A DNA stretch of 21,116 bases from DASZIT01 sp036489495 (GTDB lineage: Bacteria; Actinomycetota; Acidimicrobiia; Acidimicrobiales; RAAP-2), in assembly GCA_036489495.1 (NCBI GenBank), contig DASXFR010000151.1, forward strand, positions 1-21,116. Direction: 5' to 3'. Shown one piece after another: positions 1-7,397 of this stretch. The first letter of the stretch is position 1. The number at the start of each line of letters is the position of its first letter. The translations under genes were made by a program, and so were the position numbers. The notes under the pieces were generated by a model. That model was not told the DNA's origin. It ran no database searches and worked only from the letters and a program-made list of their open reading frames with translations.

Positions 1-191
1 CGCCCTGACTGGCCGTTAGCCAGCACCCTGCCCTTTGGAGTCCCGACCTTCCTCGACCCGACCCCGGTTGAAGGGGTGACCTCCTTCCGGAACGAGCCGC
101 GGCCACCTGGCCGACTCACCGTCGGCCTCATGATCCCACAGACTGGCAGGGATTTCTCAGCCTTGAGGCAGGCTCGCCCTAGTCTGGCGCC

Positions 192-1601
192 GTGGAAGTT
201 ACTCCGAGTGCGGCGGCCGGGTCCCTCCGGGGACGACCCGGATCCGCGGGATCCGAAGGGCCCGAGCGGCCAGCGCTTTCCATCGGCGAGCTCTACGGTC
301 GGATCGACCGCACCCTCCGCAAGGCGTTTCCTGACGATCTGTGGGTGTCGGGCGAGGTCCGCTCCTTCAACGTGAGCCCCCGGGGCCACTGCTTCATCGA
401 CCTGGTCGATCCCCGACATGCGCAGGACTCCGCCTCGCCGGTCCTGAAAGTGAAATGTTGGTCGAGAACCTGGAGCCGGGTCCGACCCACCCTCGACCAA
501 CTCGGGATTTCCTTCGATACCGGGTTGGTGGTGAGGGTCCGGGGCAAGGTGGAGTTCTACAAGCCCCGGGGCGATGTCAGCTTCATCATGTCCGAGCTGG
601 ATACCGATGCCTTGCTGGGTAAGGTGGCGGCGGCCCGGGCCCGGTTGGTGAAGGCCCTCGTCGACGAGGGTCTGTTCGACCGCAACCGCCGGCTCGAGGT
701 GCCCCGGCTCCCGCTTCGTATCGGACTGGTGACCAGCCCCGGGACCGAGGGATATCGGGACTTCATCGGGCAGCTCGAAGCGTCGGGCATGGCCTTCGAC
801 GTCCGGGTGGTGGCCACCCAGGTGCAGGGACGGGCCGCGGGGAAGTCCGTGGCGTTGGCCATCGCCGGCCTCCAGTCCGAAGGGTGTGACGTGCTGGTGG
901 TGGTCCGGGGCGGGGGTTCCAAGTCCGACCTGTCCACCTTCGACAGCGAGTTGGTGGCCCGGGCCATCGCCACCTCGAAGGTCCCGGTATGGACGGGGAT
1001 CGGCCATACCGGCGACCAGTCGGTGGCCGACGAGATCGCCAACCGTGCCTTCATCACCCCGACCGACTGCGGCTCCGAGCTGGCCCGGTTGGCCATCGAC
1101 TACTGGGAGTCGGTCATCGAGCGGGGAATGGCGGGTGCTCGCCTGGCCTCTCTGGTCTGCGGCAATGCCATCCTCCATCTCGACCGGGGCCGGAACCGGC
1201 TGGCCATGGGGGCGCGCTTGCATCTGGGCCGGCACGCCGACGGGTTGCACCGCCGGGCTCAGACGCTGGGTGACACCGCCCAACGCCAGCTCGACGAAGC
1301 CGATCGTTCGATGGTGCGACGACTGACGCTGCTGGCTGCCCTTCCGAACCGGGTGCTGGAAACCGAGGATCGACAGATCCGCCAGTGGACCCAGCTGCTC
1401 GGAGCCTATGACTACCAGCGACAGCTCGAGAGGGGCTACTCGGTGACCCGGACCGACGACGGAGCCGTCCTGCGTTCGACCGCGGGACTGGCGGCCGGGG
1501 TCGGGTTGGTTACCCGGTTGGCTGATGGCGAGGTGCATTCCGTGGTGGACGTGGCCCGCGACGAGACAGACGAACACGATCGAACCAAGGAGACACACTG
1601 A
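192..1601 (+). CDS. xseA: Exodeoxyribonuclease VII large subunit
   Basis: Catalytic subunit of exonuclease VII, which degrades single-stranded DNA in the cytoplasm together with XseB. The 469-residue protein has an N-terminal OB-fold nucleic-acid-binding domain (about residues 30-140, including LWVSGEVRSF), then the catalytic domain with IGLVTSPGTEGYRD, VVRGGGSKSDLSTFDSE (about 237-253) and GIGHTGDQSVADE (about 269-281), and a helical C-terminal region ending in LERGYSVTR. Length is normal for the family. The start is GTG at 192, leaving a 26-residue Ala/Gly/Pro-rich lead before the OB fold; no strong ribosome-binding site precedes it, and a TAGTCT at 180-185 would allow a leaderless transcript. 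The stop overlaps the xseB start by one base (TGATG), so the two are translationally coupled. The usual GHE in the catalytic signature reads GHT here. Confidence 0.95.
   Translation: MEVTPSAAAGSLRGRPGSAGSEGPERPALSIGELYGRIDRTLRKAFPDDLWVSGEVRSFNVSPRGHCFIDLVDPRHAQDSASPVLKVKCWSRTWSRVRPTLDQLGISFDTGLVVRVRGKVEFYKPRGDVSFIMSELDTDALLGKVAAARARLVKALVDEGLFDRNRRLEVPRLPLRIGLVTSPGTEGYRDFIGQLEASGMAFDVRVVATQVQGRAAGKSVALAIAGLQSEGCDVLVVVRGGGSKSDLSTFDSELVARAIATSKVPVWTGIGHTGDQSVADEIANRAFITPTDCGSELARLAIDYWESVIERGMAGARLASLVCGNAILHLDRGRNRLAMGARLHLGRHADGLHRRAQTLGDTAQRQLDEADRSMVRRLTLLAALPNRVLETEDRQIRQWTQLLGAYDYQRQLERGYSVTRTDDGAVLRSTAGLAAGVGLVTRLADGEVHSVVDVARDETDEHDRTKETH
1587..1592 (+). promoter_or_regulatory. Ribosome-binding site of xseB
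   Basis: AAGGAG lies inside the last codons of xseA, 8 bases before the xseB ATG at 1601. It fixes the start of xseB and explains how translation restarts at the TGATG junction. Confidence 0.75.
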
Positions 1602-2014
1602 TGGCCATCAACGAGAAGGTCGCCGATGACGGTGGCGGCCAACACCCGGCCGCCGCGGCGACCGAGCTGAGCTATTCCGATGCCGGAAAGGAGCTGGACG
1701 CCATTATCGGAGAGTTCGAGGCGGGCGTCATCGATGTCGACCGCCTGGTCGAGCGGCTGGAGCGGGCCACCTCGATTGTCGACGAGCTCGACCGCCGGCT
1801 GCGGCGAACCCGGATGCAGGTGGAGGAACTGGTGCCCCGACTCGAAGCCATCGGCCGAGGCGAACCGCCGGCCGAGGCCGGTGACGGCGATGACTACGAC
1901 GACGACGAGCTGATTGCCGAGATGACCATGGACGCCCGGTCCGACCCCGACTCCGACCCCGACTCCGACTCCGACTCCGACTCCGACTCCGACGGCCCTG
2001 CCGGGTTGTTCTGA
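1601..2014 (+). CDS. xseB: Exodeoxyribonuclease VII small subunit with acidic Asp-Ser tail
   Basis: Small helical subunit that assembles with XseA into active exonuclease VII. The family core is about residues 25-85: LSYSDAGKELDAIIGEFEAG, VDRLVERLERAT, then a helix ending RMQVEELVPRLEAI, matching the usual two-helix XseB pattern. At 137 residues it is well over the typical size of roughly 70-90. The extra length is an Ala-rich N-terminal lead and an acidic C-terminal tail (about residues 88-137) with GDDYDDDEL followed by alternating Asp-Ser/Asp-Pro units encoded by a hexanucleotide repeat. The tail is probably disordered and is not part of the conserved fold. It follows xseA with a one-base overlap and a good ribosome-binding site. 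Identification rests on the core helices plus the neighbouring xseA. Confidence 0.9.
   Translation: MAINEKVADDGGGQHPAAAATELSYSDAGKELDAIIGEFEAGVIDVDRLVERLERATSIVDELDRRLRRTRMQVEELVPRLEAIGRGEPPAEAGDGDDYDDDELIAEMTMDARSDPDSDPDSDSDSDSDSDGPAGLF
1943..1990 (+). repeat. Hexanucleotide tandem repeat (GACTCC/GACCCC) in xseB
   Basis: Eight consecutive 6-base units, GACCCC or GACTCC, followed by a final GAC. The units stay in frame and encode alternating Asp-Pro and Asp-Ser dipeptides. The last five units are identical, so this is a plausible site for slipped-strand length change that would lengthen or shorten the tail without breaking the reading frame. Confidence 0.9.
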
Positions 2015-2052
2015 CCCTGCCGGATCCGGCCCGCCGAACAGAGGCGACCCGA

Positions 2053-3651
2053 TTACTGGATGTTGCGCTCCCGGCCGACCCAGTAGGGCTTGCGCAGCTC
2101 CCGCTTCAGCACCTTGCCCGACGGGTTGCGGGGGAGGACGTCGATGAAGTCGACCGAGGTCGGGCACTTATAGTGGGCCAGCCGTTCCCGGGAGAAGGCC
2201 AGGATGTCCTCCACCAGGGCTTCGTCGTCGGAACCGGCCTCCGGTGATCTCACCACGATCGCCTTCACCGTTTCTCCCCACTTTTCGTCGGGGACCCCGA
2301 TGACCGCGGCATCGGCGATGGCGGCATGAGAGAGCAGCGCGTTCTCCACCTCGGCCGGATAGATGTTCTCCCCGCCGGACACGATCATGTCCTTCAGCCG
2401 GTCGTGGAGGAAGAGATAGCCGTCCCCGTCCAGCCAACCGGCATCCCCGGTTCGGAACCAGTCGTCCTCGGACAGCACCGCGGCGGTGGCCTCGGGTTGA
2501 TTCCAGTAGCCGAGCATGTTCTGGGCCGACCGGGTCACCACTTCGCCGACCTTGCCGACCGGGAGCACCTCCCCGGTATCGGGGTCGATGATGCGCAGCT
2601 CGACGTGGTCGAAGGGCCGGCCGGCGGACTGCAGCAGGCGCACCCGGGGTCCGTCGGGGTCGTGGTCCTCGGGCAGCAGCGAGGTGATGGCGCCGGTGGT
2701 CTCAGTGAGCCCGTAGACCTGGGCAAAATCGCAGCCGAGGGCCTTCATCGACCTGACCAGTACGTCCTCACTGATCGGTGAGGCGCCATAGAAGACGGTG
2801 CGCAGCGACGAGACATCGGTGGTGGCCAGCTCCGGGGTGGCCAGCATGAACATCAGCACCGCCGGGACCACGAACGTCTCGGTGATGTGGTGGTGGGCGA
2901 TGAGGCCGAGCACCGCGGCCGGATCGATGTCCCGGACGATGACCGAATGGCCTCCCCGGGACATGCCGGCCAGGGCCCACCCGCTCCCGCCGATATGGAA
3001 CAGCGGCATGGCCACCATCGACACCGTGTCCGGGCCGATGTGGAAGACCTGGTCCGCTTCATTGAGCAGACAGGAGATGTTCCGCCCGGTGATCATCACG
3101 CCCTTGGGGAGACCGGTGGTCCCGGAGGTGTAAAGCTGGGTGATCACATCCCCGGGGGCGGGCTCGAAGCCGGGGTCGTCGGGGTCGCCATCGGCGTTGG
3201 CGTCGAGCCAGGCACCCAGCCGGTCCAGCGACACCCATTCCCGCACCGAAGTCGCCACCTCGGCGATCTCCTTGGCGGCGTCGGCATAGTCGGTGTCCAC
3301 GAACATGGCGACCGCCCCGGAGTCCATGACGATGTCGGCCATCTCCGCCGGCGCCAGCCGCCAGTTGACGGTCACGTTCACCGCGCCGATCAGCGCGCAG
3401 CCGAAGAAGATCTCGAAGAACTCGATGCTGTTGCGGTCGAGGAACGCCACCCGGTCTCCGCGGCCTACGCCCGTAGCCGAGAGGGCATGGCCCACCCGCC
3501 GGGCACTTCGGTAGAGCTCGCCCCAGGTGAGGGTCCGATCGCCGGCGGTGAGCATCGGGGCGTCGGGCTGGGATGCCGCCAACTGGCGGAGCATTCCCGA
3601 GGCCGTCCGGTACTCCACGGGGGTGGGATGATCGGCGGTGTCTACGGTCAT
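2053..3651 (-). CDS. Acyl-CoA synthetase (AMP-dependent ligase, FadD-like)
   Basis: ANL-superfamily ligase that activates a carboxylic acid, probably a fatty acid, with ATP to an acyl-adenylate and then to acyl-CoA. Seen motifs, numbered from the ATG: P-loop-like YTSGTTGLPKG (about 174-184), YGLTETTG (about 313-320), the adenine/ribose region DWFRTGDAGWLDGDGY (about 397-412), the hinge DRLKDMIVSGGENIYPAEVE (about 417-436), and the C-terminal NPSGKVLKREL whose first Lys (about 513) is the catalytic lysine. At 532 residues it is complete. The ATG at 3651 is chosen; an in-frame TTG at 3672 would add seven residues, and neither has a clear ribosome-binding site. It converges with xseB across 38 bases and diverges from the ACT-domain gene. 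Chain-length preference cannot be read from the sequence. Confidence 0.92.
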   Translation of the reverse strand: MTVDTADHPTPVEYRTASGMLRQLAASQPDAPMLTAGDRTLTWGELYRSARRVGHALSATGVGRGDRVAFLDRNSIEFFEIFFGCALIGAVNVTVNWRLAPAEMADIVMDSGAVAMFVDTDYADAAKEIAEVATSVREWVSLDRLGAWLDANADGDPDDPGFEPAPGDVITQLYTSGTTGLPKGVMITGRNISCLLNEADQVFHIGPDTVSMVAMPLFHIGGSGWALAGMSRGGHSVIVRDIDPAAVLGLIAHHHITETFVVPAVLMFMLATPELATTDVSSLRTVFYGASPISEDVLVRSMKALGCDFAQVYGLTETTGAITSLLPEDHDPDGPRVRLLQSAGRPFDHVELRIIDPDTGEVLPVGKVGEVVTRSAQNMLGYWNQPEATAAVLSEDDWFRTGDAGWLDGDGYLFLHDRLKDMIVSGGENIYPAEVENALLSHAAIADAAVIGVPDEKWGETVKAIVVRSPEAGSDDEALVEDILAFSRERLAHYKCPTSVDFIDVLPRNPSGKVLKRELRKPYWVGRERNIQ

Positions 3652-3730
3652 GCCGGGAAACTGTAGGCCCAAAGCCGATCGGCGGGGATGGCCGTCCCGG
3701 GCGCGGTGCTACAACGGGGGGACGACGGCG

Positions 3731-3744
3731 GGGAGGGAAGGGGG
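3731..3744 (+). promoter_or_regulatory. Purine-rich ribosome-binding region for the ACT-domain gene
   Basis: A 14-base all-purine run, mostly G, ends 7 bases before the GTG at 3752. It supports that GTG as the start rather than in-frame codons further upstream, whose translation does not look like an ACT domain. Confidence 0.6.
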
Positions 3745-3751
3745 CACAGGC

Positions 3752-4348
3752 GTGGAACACGTGGCACTGACGGCGGTCGGAGCCGACCAACCCGGGATTG
3801 TGGCCGCCCTCACCGGAGTCCTGGTGGACCTCGGCTGCAACCTCGAGGACTCGACCATGAGCATCCTCCGAGGCCAATTCGCGGTGCTGCTGGTCATCGC
3901 AGTGCCCGAAGAACGTGGGGCCCGAGCCATCGAGGCGGCACTGGCCCCGGTGGCCGATCGGTTGGGTCTGACCATCGTGGCCCGTCCGCTGGTTCCCGGT
4001 ACCGGCGCCGGCGGTGAAGGCGATCACCGCGCCGGCGAGTCCCAGCCAGAAACCCAAGGAACCTCCGACGATGCCGACGGTGAGGTCTACGCCTTCTCCG
4101 TCCACGGCGCCGACCGGCCGGGCATCGTGCACCGGGCGGCGAAGGCACTGGCGCAGGCGGGCGGCAACATCATCGATCTGTCGACCCGGCTGGTGGGGTC
4201 GGACGACCAACCGGTCTACGTGTTGACCTTGACGGTGGGGTTCGGCCCCGGGACCGATGCCGAGGCCGCCGCCACCGCCGTCCGTGAATCGGTGGAGGCA
4301 TTCGGGGTGCAGTGCCATGCCCACCGGGTCGAGATCGACGTCCTCTGA
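3752..4348 (+). CDS. Double ACT-domain protein (GcvR-like)
   Basis: A 198-residue cytoplasmic protein with two ACT domains. The first (about 1-80) starts HVALTAVGADQPGIVAALTG and contains LGCNLEDSTMSILRGQF; the second (about 110-198) contains VHGADRPGIVHRAAKALAQA, GGNIIDLSTRLVG and YVLTLTV. A charged, probably flexible linker (about 82-108) joins them. The repeated DxPGIV followed by a helix is the amino-acid-binding ACT signature. This tandem layout is that of GcvR, the accessory repressor of the E. coli glycine-cleavage operon, but no gcv genes or GcvA-like regulator are in view, so the ligand and partner are unknown. The start is GTG at 3752 with a purine-rich site upstream. It heads a plus-strand run with the deformylase 21 bases downstream. 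Confidence 0.85.
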   Translation: MEHVALTAVGADQPGIVAALTGVLVDLGCNLEDSTMSILRGQFAVLLVIAVPEERGARAIEAALAPVADRLGLTIVARPLVPGTGAGGEGDHRAGESQPETQGTSDDADGEVYAFSVHGADRPGIVHRAAKALAQAGGNIIDLSTRLVGSDDQPVYVLTLTVGFGPGTDAEAAATAVRESVEAFGVQCHAHRVEIDVL

Positions 4349-4369
4349 CCGGCAGCCCAGGTCCACCCG

Positions 4370-4870
4370 ATGCCCGTCCGACCGGTACTGACGCTGCCCC
4401 ACGACGTCCTGGTCACCTCGGCCCGCCGGGTGGGAACCATCGATGCCGGGGCCCGGGCGCTGGCCATCGATCTGGTGGACACCATGGAAGCGTCTCCGGG
4501 ATGCGTCGGCCTGGCCGCCCCCCAGATCGGGGTGGATCGGCGGGCCTTCGTGGTCGATGTCACCGGCCACCGTTCGGCCCGTTCCTGTCACGGCACCTTC
4601 GTGCTCTTCGACCCGGTGATCGAGACCGCCTCCGACCCGGAGACGGCGCGGGAGGGATGCATGAGCGTTCCCGACCTGACCGGCAACGTCGCCCGGGCCA
4701 CGCGGGTGACCGTGTCGGGCACCGATCCCGACGGCCATCGTCGCCGGTTGGAGCTGGACGCCTTCGAAGCCCGGGCCGTCCTCCATGAGATGGATCACCT
4801 CGATGGCCTGGTGTTCCTCGATCGCGTTGCGGGCCCCCACCACGTCTTCCCGCGTAGGGTGTACCAATGA
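4370..4870 (+). CDS. def: Peptide deformylase
   Basis: Metalloenzyme that removes the N-formyl group from nascent proteins. All three family motifs are present in a normal-length 166-residue protein: motif 1 CVGLAAPQ (about 45-52, with Cys where the first Gly usually is), motif 2 EGCMS (95-99, with the metal-ligand Cys97) and motif 3 HEMDH (139-143, with the two His ligands and the catalytic Glu140). The Gln that usually precedes HExDH is Leu here. The N-terminus (VLTLPHDVLVTSARRV) matches the family start. The stop overlaps the next ATG by four bases (ATGA), so it is coupled to the MBL-fold gene. No fmt gene is visible, so this may be one of several deformylases in the genome. Confidence 0.93.
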   Translation: MPVRPVLTLPHDVLVTSARRVGTIDAGARALAIDLVDTMEASPGCVGLAAPQIGVDRRAFVVDVTGHRSARSCHGTFVLFDPVIETASDPETAREGCMSVPDLTGNVARATRVTVSGTDPDGHRRRLELDAFEARAVLHEMDHLDGLVFLDRVAGPHHVFPRRVYQ

Positions 4871-5616
4871 CCGAATCGACTTCGGCGGCTCCCGCCCATC
4901 CCCCTGATGACCAGCTCTACTTCCGTCAGCTGTTGGCCGGGCGGGACTTCGCGGTCGGTGACGCGGTGGCCGAGCAGATGGTCAACTTCGTGTACCTGAT
5001 CGGAGACCGCACCACCGGCGAGGCGTTGATCGTCGACCCGGCCTACGGGGTCGACGACCTGCTCGCCATGCTGGCCGCTGACGGTATGGAGTGCCGCGGG
5101 GCTCTGGCCACCCACTACCACCCCGATCATGTCGGCGGGGACATGATGGGCTGGGGGATCGAGGGCATCACCCGCCTGCTCGAGTTGGCCCCGGTGCCGA
5201 TCCACGTCCAGGCCGTCGAGGCGCCGTGGGTGGAGCGGTCGACCGGAGTCAGTGCCGGCGACCTGGTCACGCATGATGGGGGTGATGTGGTGACGGTCGG
5301 GGGAGTACCGATCACCCTGATCCATACCCCCGGCCACACCCCGGGGAGCCAGTGCTTTCTGGTGGCCGGCCGCCTGGTCTCGGGCGACACCCTGTTCCTC
5401 GACGGCTGCGGTCGGACCGATCTTCCGGGTGGCGACCCCGAGGAGATGTACGAGTCGCTGACCACCCGCCTGGCCCGGATCCCGGACGAGACCATCCTCT
5501 ACCCCGGCCATCTCTATTCTCCTGAACCTTCGGCTTCGTTGGGCGCCACCCGGGAGCACAACTACGTGTACCGACTGTCCACGCCCGAGCAGTGGATGAC
5601 GATGTTCGGCCGCTGA
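4867..5616 (+). CDS. MBL-fold metallohydrolase (glyoxalase II / ETHE1-like)
   Basis: Metallo-beta-lactamase-fold protein of 249 residues with the complete metal-binding set: THYHPDH (H83, H85, D87, H88), HTPGHTPG (H157), SGDTLF (D174) and YPGH (H215). The segment GCGRTDLPGGDPEEM (about 180-194) resembles the GCGRTD block of ETHE1-type persulfide dioxygenases and some hydroxyacylglutathione hydrolases. Likely substrates are therefore a thiol ester or a low-molecular-weight persulfide; the sequence alone does not decide. An insertion of about 25 residues after the HxHxDH block separates it from minimal family members. It overlaps def by ATGA and lies 13 bases before the flavoprotein reductase, so it sits in one transcription unit with both. 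No rhodanese domain is fused or adjacent. Confidence 0.82.
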   Translation: MTESTSAAPAHPPDDQLYFRQLLAGRDFAVGDAVAEQMVNFVYLIGDRTTGEALIVDPAYGVDDLLAMLAADGMECRGALATHYHPDHVGGDMMGWGIEGITRLLELAPVPIHVQAVEAPWVERSTGVSAGDLVTHDGGDVVTVGGVPITLIHTPGHTPGSQCFLVAGRLVSGDTLFLDGCGRTDLPGGDPEEMYESLTTRLARIPDETILYPGHLYSPEPSASLGATREHNYVYRLSTPEQWMTMFGR

Positions 5617-5629
5617 GCCGACCACCACC

Positions 5630-6865
5630 ATGAGCCAACCTCTGCCCTCCGACGCCACCATCCTGGTGGTGGGAGCCTCACTGGCCGGCATGCGCGCCGC
5701 CGAGGAGATCCGCCACCTGGGGCACACCGGTGATGTCGTCATCATCGGCGACGAGATCCACCCGCCCTACGACCGGCCGCCGCTGTCGAAGCAATTCCTG
5801 GCCGGGAAGTGGGACGTGGAGCGCATTCATCACCACACCCCGGAGAAGCTCGACGCCTTCGGGCTCGAGTTCCGGCTCGGCACCCGGGCGACGGGACTCG
5901 ACACCGAGGAACGGATCGTGCGTTGTGACGACGGCAGCCAGGTCCACTACGACGGTCTGATCATCGCCACCGGGGCCACACCCCGCTGGCTCCCGGGCAC
6001 CGAGGGCATAGCCGGGGTCCGCACCTTGCGGACTCTGGACGACAGTGCGGGGTTGCGCGACGACCTGGTCCGACTCGGTGATGGGGTGCGCCTGGTGGTC
6101 ATCGGCGCCGGATTCATCGGCGCGGAAGTTGCCGCCACCTGTCACGGCCTCGGGGTCAACGTCACGGTGGTCGAGGCCCTCGCCACCCCGCTGGTCGGCG
6201 CCATCGGTCAGCAGATGGGGGAGGTGTGCGCCGATTTACACCGTGACGCCGGGGTGGCTCTCCGGTTGGGTGTCGGGGTGGACAAGGTGCTGCCCACCCC
6301 CGACGGTGCGGCTCCCATCCAGGTGAAGCTCAGCGACGGCACCGGGCTGGAGGCCGACCTGGTGGTGGTCGGGGTCGGGGTGACCCCGGTGGTGGACTGG
6401 CTGGAGGATTCCGGCCTGACCCTGGCCAACGGCGTGGTGTGTTCCGACGGTCTGTTCGCCGCCGACCGGGTGGTGGCGGCCGGTGACGTGGCCCGGTGGA
6501 CCCACGTGCAGCGAAAAGAGGAGGTCCGGGTCGAACACTGGACCAACGCCGCCGAGGGCGGGGCGTTGGCGGCCCACAATCTGATCGCCGGCTCGGCGGC
6601 GGCCGAGTCGTACACGCCGGTCCCGTTCTTCTGGTCGGACCAGTACCAGGCCAAGATCCAGGTGCTCGGGCTCCCGGGTGCGGATGACGAGGTGGTGATC
6701 GTCGACGGGAGCACCGAGGACCGCAAGCTGGTGGCGCTCTACCGGCGGGGGGACCGGCTGTCGGCGGCGCTGGGCATCAGCCGGGCCCGCCAGCTCATGG
6801 CCTACCGACCGCTGCTCGCCTCCGGCGCCTCGTTCGATGCGGCGCTGGAGGTCGCTCGACTCTGA
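5630..6865 (+). CDS. FAD-dependent ferredoxin/rubredoxin reductase-type oxidoreductase
   Basis: Pyridine-nucleotide-disulfide-oxidoreductase-fold flavoprotein of 411 residues. It has an N-terminal FAD site ILVVGASLAGMRAAEEIR (11-28), the hallmark YDRPPLSKQFLAG (47-59) of the ferredoxin-NAD reductase group (BphA4/ThcD type), a central NAD(P)H site VVIGAGFIGAE (156-166) followed by VTVVEA, whose acidic residue after the second strand favours NADH, a second FAD contact VVAAGDVARW, and a C-terminal reductase domain with PFFWSDQYQAKIQVLG. There is no redox-active Cys pair, in line with one-electron transfer to an iron-sulfur partner. No ferredoxin or P450 gene is adjacent, so the partner is encoded elsewhere. 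The ATG lies 13 bases after the MBL gene, without a clear ribosome-binding site. Confidence 0.88.
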   Translation: MSQPLPSDATILVVGASLAGMRAAEEIRHLGHTGDVVIIGDEIHPPYDRPPLSKQFLAGKWDVERIHHHTPEKLDAFGLEFRLGTRATGLDTEERIVRCDDGSQVHYDGLIIATGATPRWLPGTEGIAGVRTLRTLDDSAGLRDDLVRLGDGVRLVVIGAGFIGAEVAATCHGLGVNVTVVEALATPLVGAIGQQMGEVCADLHRDAGVALRLGVGVDKVLPTPDGAAPIQVKLSDGTGLEADLVVVGVGVTPVVDWLEDSGLTLANGVVCSDGLFAADRVVAAGDVARWTHVQRKEEVRVEHWTNAAEGGALAAHNLIAGSAAAESYTPVPFFWSDQYQAKIQVLGLPGADDEVVIVDGSTEDRKLVALYRRGDRLSAALGISRARQLMAYRPLLASGASFDAALEVARL

Positions 6866-6928
6866 CGCCTGACCTGGCCCTGGCCGCTGCCGGTCGACAA
6901 GCGTCGGAGGGGGGTCCATACTTCGGGG

Positions 6929-7351
6929 GTGAGCGCGGACCCTGCGCATCTGCAGATCGACGATCGGCGCGACGGCGACCGACACCTTCGGGTGTCGTGG
7001 CACGCCTCCAGACAAGTCGTCGTCTTCAGCCAGTGGCGACAGGGCGTGTGCGTGGCCACCACCCCGGTCGAGTTGGCCGACATCCCCGCAGTCATCGGGG
7101 TTCTGGTCGAAGCCCTCGAGGAGGCCGCCAAGGGCAGTTCGCCGAAGTCGGCGGCACCCACCCCCCAATCCGTGCGCGAGGACATCCAAGAACTCCTCCG
7201 GGATTGGCTTCGCCCCCGGGTGGCTTCGATCACCGCGCTGACCCCGCGGCCGAAGTCGCTCACCGAGGAGTTCGAGCTGCCGCTACCCGAACCGGCTCCG
7301 CCTACCTTGGTTCCCGACCCGCCCACCTCGCCGGGACCCGGCTCGCCCTAA
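6929..7351 (+). CDS. Hypothetical protein with Pro-rich C-terminus
   Basis: I do not recognise this 140-residue product. The first half (about 1-70) looks folded: charged and beta-rich, with LRVSWHASRQVVVFSQWRQG and VCVATTPVELADIPAVIGVLVEALEEAA. The second half is Pro/Ser-rich and ends in a run dominated by Pro, so it is probably disordered. No signal peptide or membrane segment is seen. The start is GTG at 6929 with a G-rich GGAGGGGGG at 6906-6914, rather far upstream. Codon usage matches its neighbours, it is in the same direction as the reductase gene 63 bases upstream, and it converges with the kinase gene. The coding call rests on position, codon composition and a plausible start only. 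Confidence 0.6.
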   Translation: MSADPAHLQIDDRRDGDRHLRVSWHASRQVVVFSQWRQGVCVATTPVELADIPAVIGVLVEALEEAAKGSSPKSAAPTPQSVREDIQELLRDWLRPRVASITALTPRPKSLTEEFELPLPEPAPPTLVPDPPTSPGPGSP

Positions 7352-7364
7352 CCCGGGCTCGAGA

Positions 7365-7389
7365 CCGCCTGCCTCCGGCTACGAGGCGG
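7365..7389. terminator. Possible bidirectional terminator between convergent genes
   Basis: CCGCCT at 7365-7370 pairs with AGGCGG at 7384-7389; a competing inner stem is GCCTC (7371-7375) with GAGGC (7383-7387). It lies in the 46-base gap between two convergent genes, where a terminator is expected, but no T-run follows on either strand. Confidence 0.3.
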
Positions 7390-7397
7390 CGGGTCGA

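Noticed and set aside
9..23. CTGGC...GCCAG short hairpin at the left edge
   Set aside because: A 5-base stem with a 5-base loop is too weak, and the context to the left is missing.
76..88. GTGACCTCCTTCC resembling the 3' end of 16S rRNA
   Set aside because: It is only a 13-base resemblance with no rRNA-like sequence around it; on the minus strand it would be a strong ribosome-binding site, but no start codon lies at suitable spacing.
2019..2030. 12-base perfect palindrome GCCGGATCCGGC between convergent xseB and ligase genes
   Set aside because: It has no loop and no T-run; a palindrome of this composition is expected by chance in such GC-rich DNA, so it is not called as a terminator.
1436..2167. 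Minus-strand frame encoding a Gly-Val repeat
   Set aside because: The Gly-Val run is only the reverse complement of the xseB Asp-Ser hexanucleotide repeat; the frame overlaps xseA, xseB and the ligase gene.
3059..4867. A 602-residue minus-strand open frame
   Set aside because: It lies antisense to the ACT-domain and deformylase genes and shifted within the acyl-CoA ligase gene, all of which have clear family motifs; the translation is low-complexity Gly/Arg/His/Pro typical of GC-rich shadow frames.
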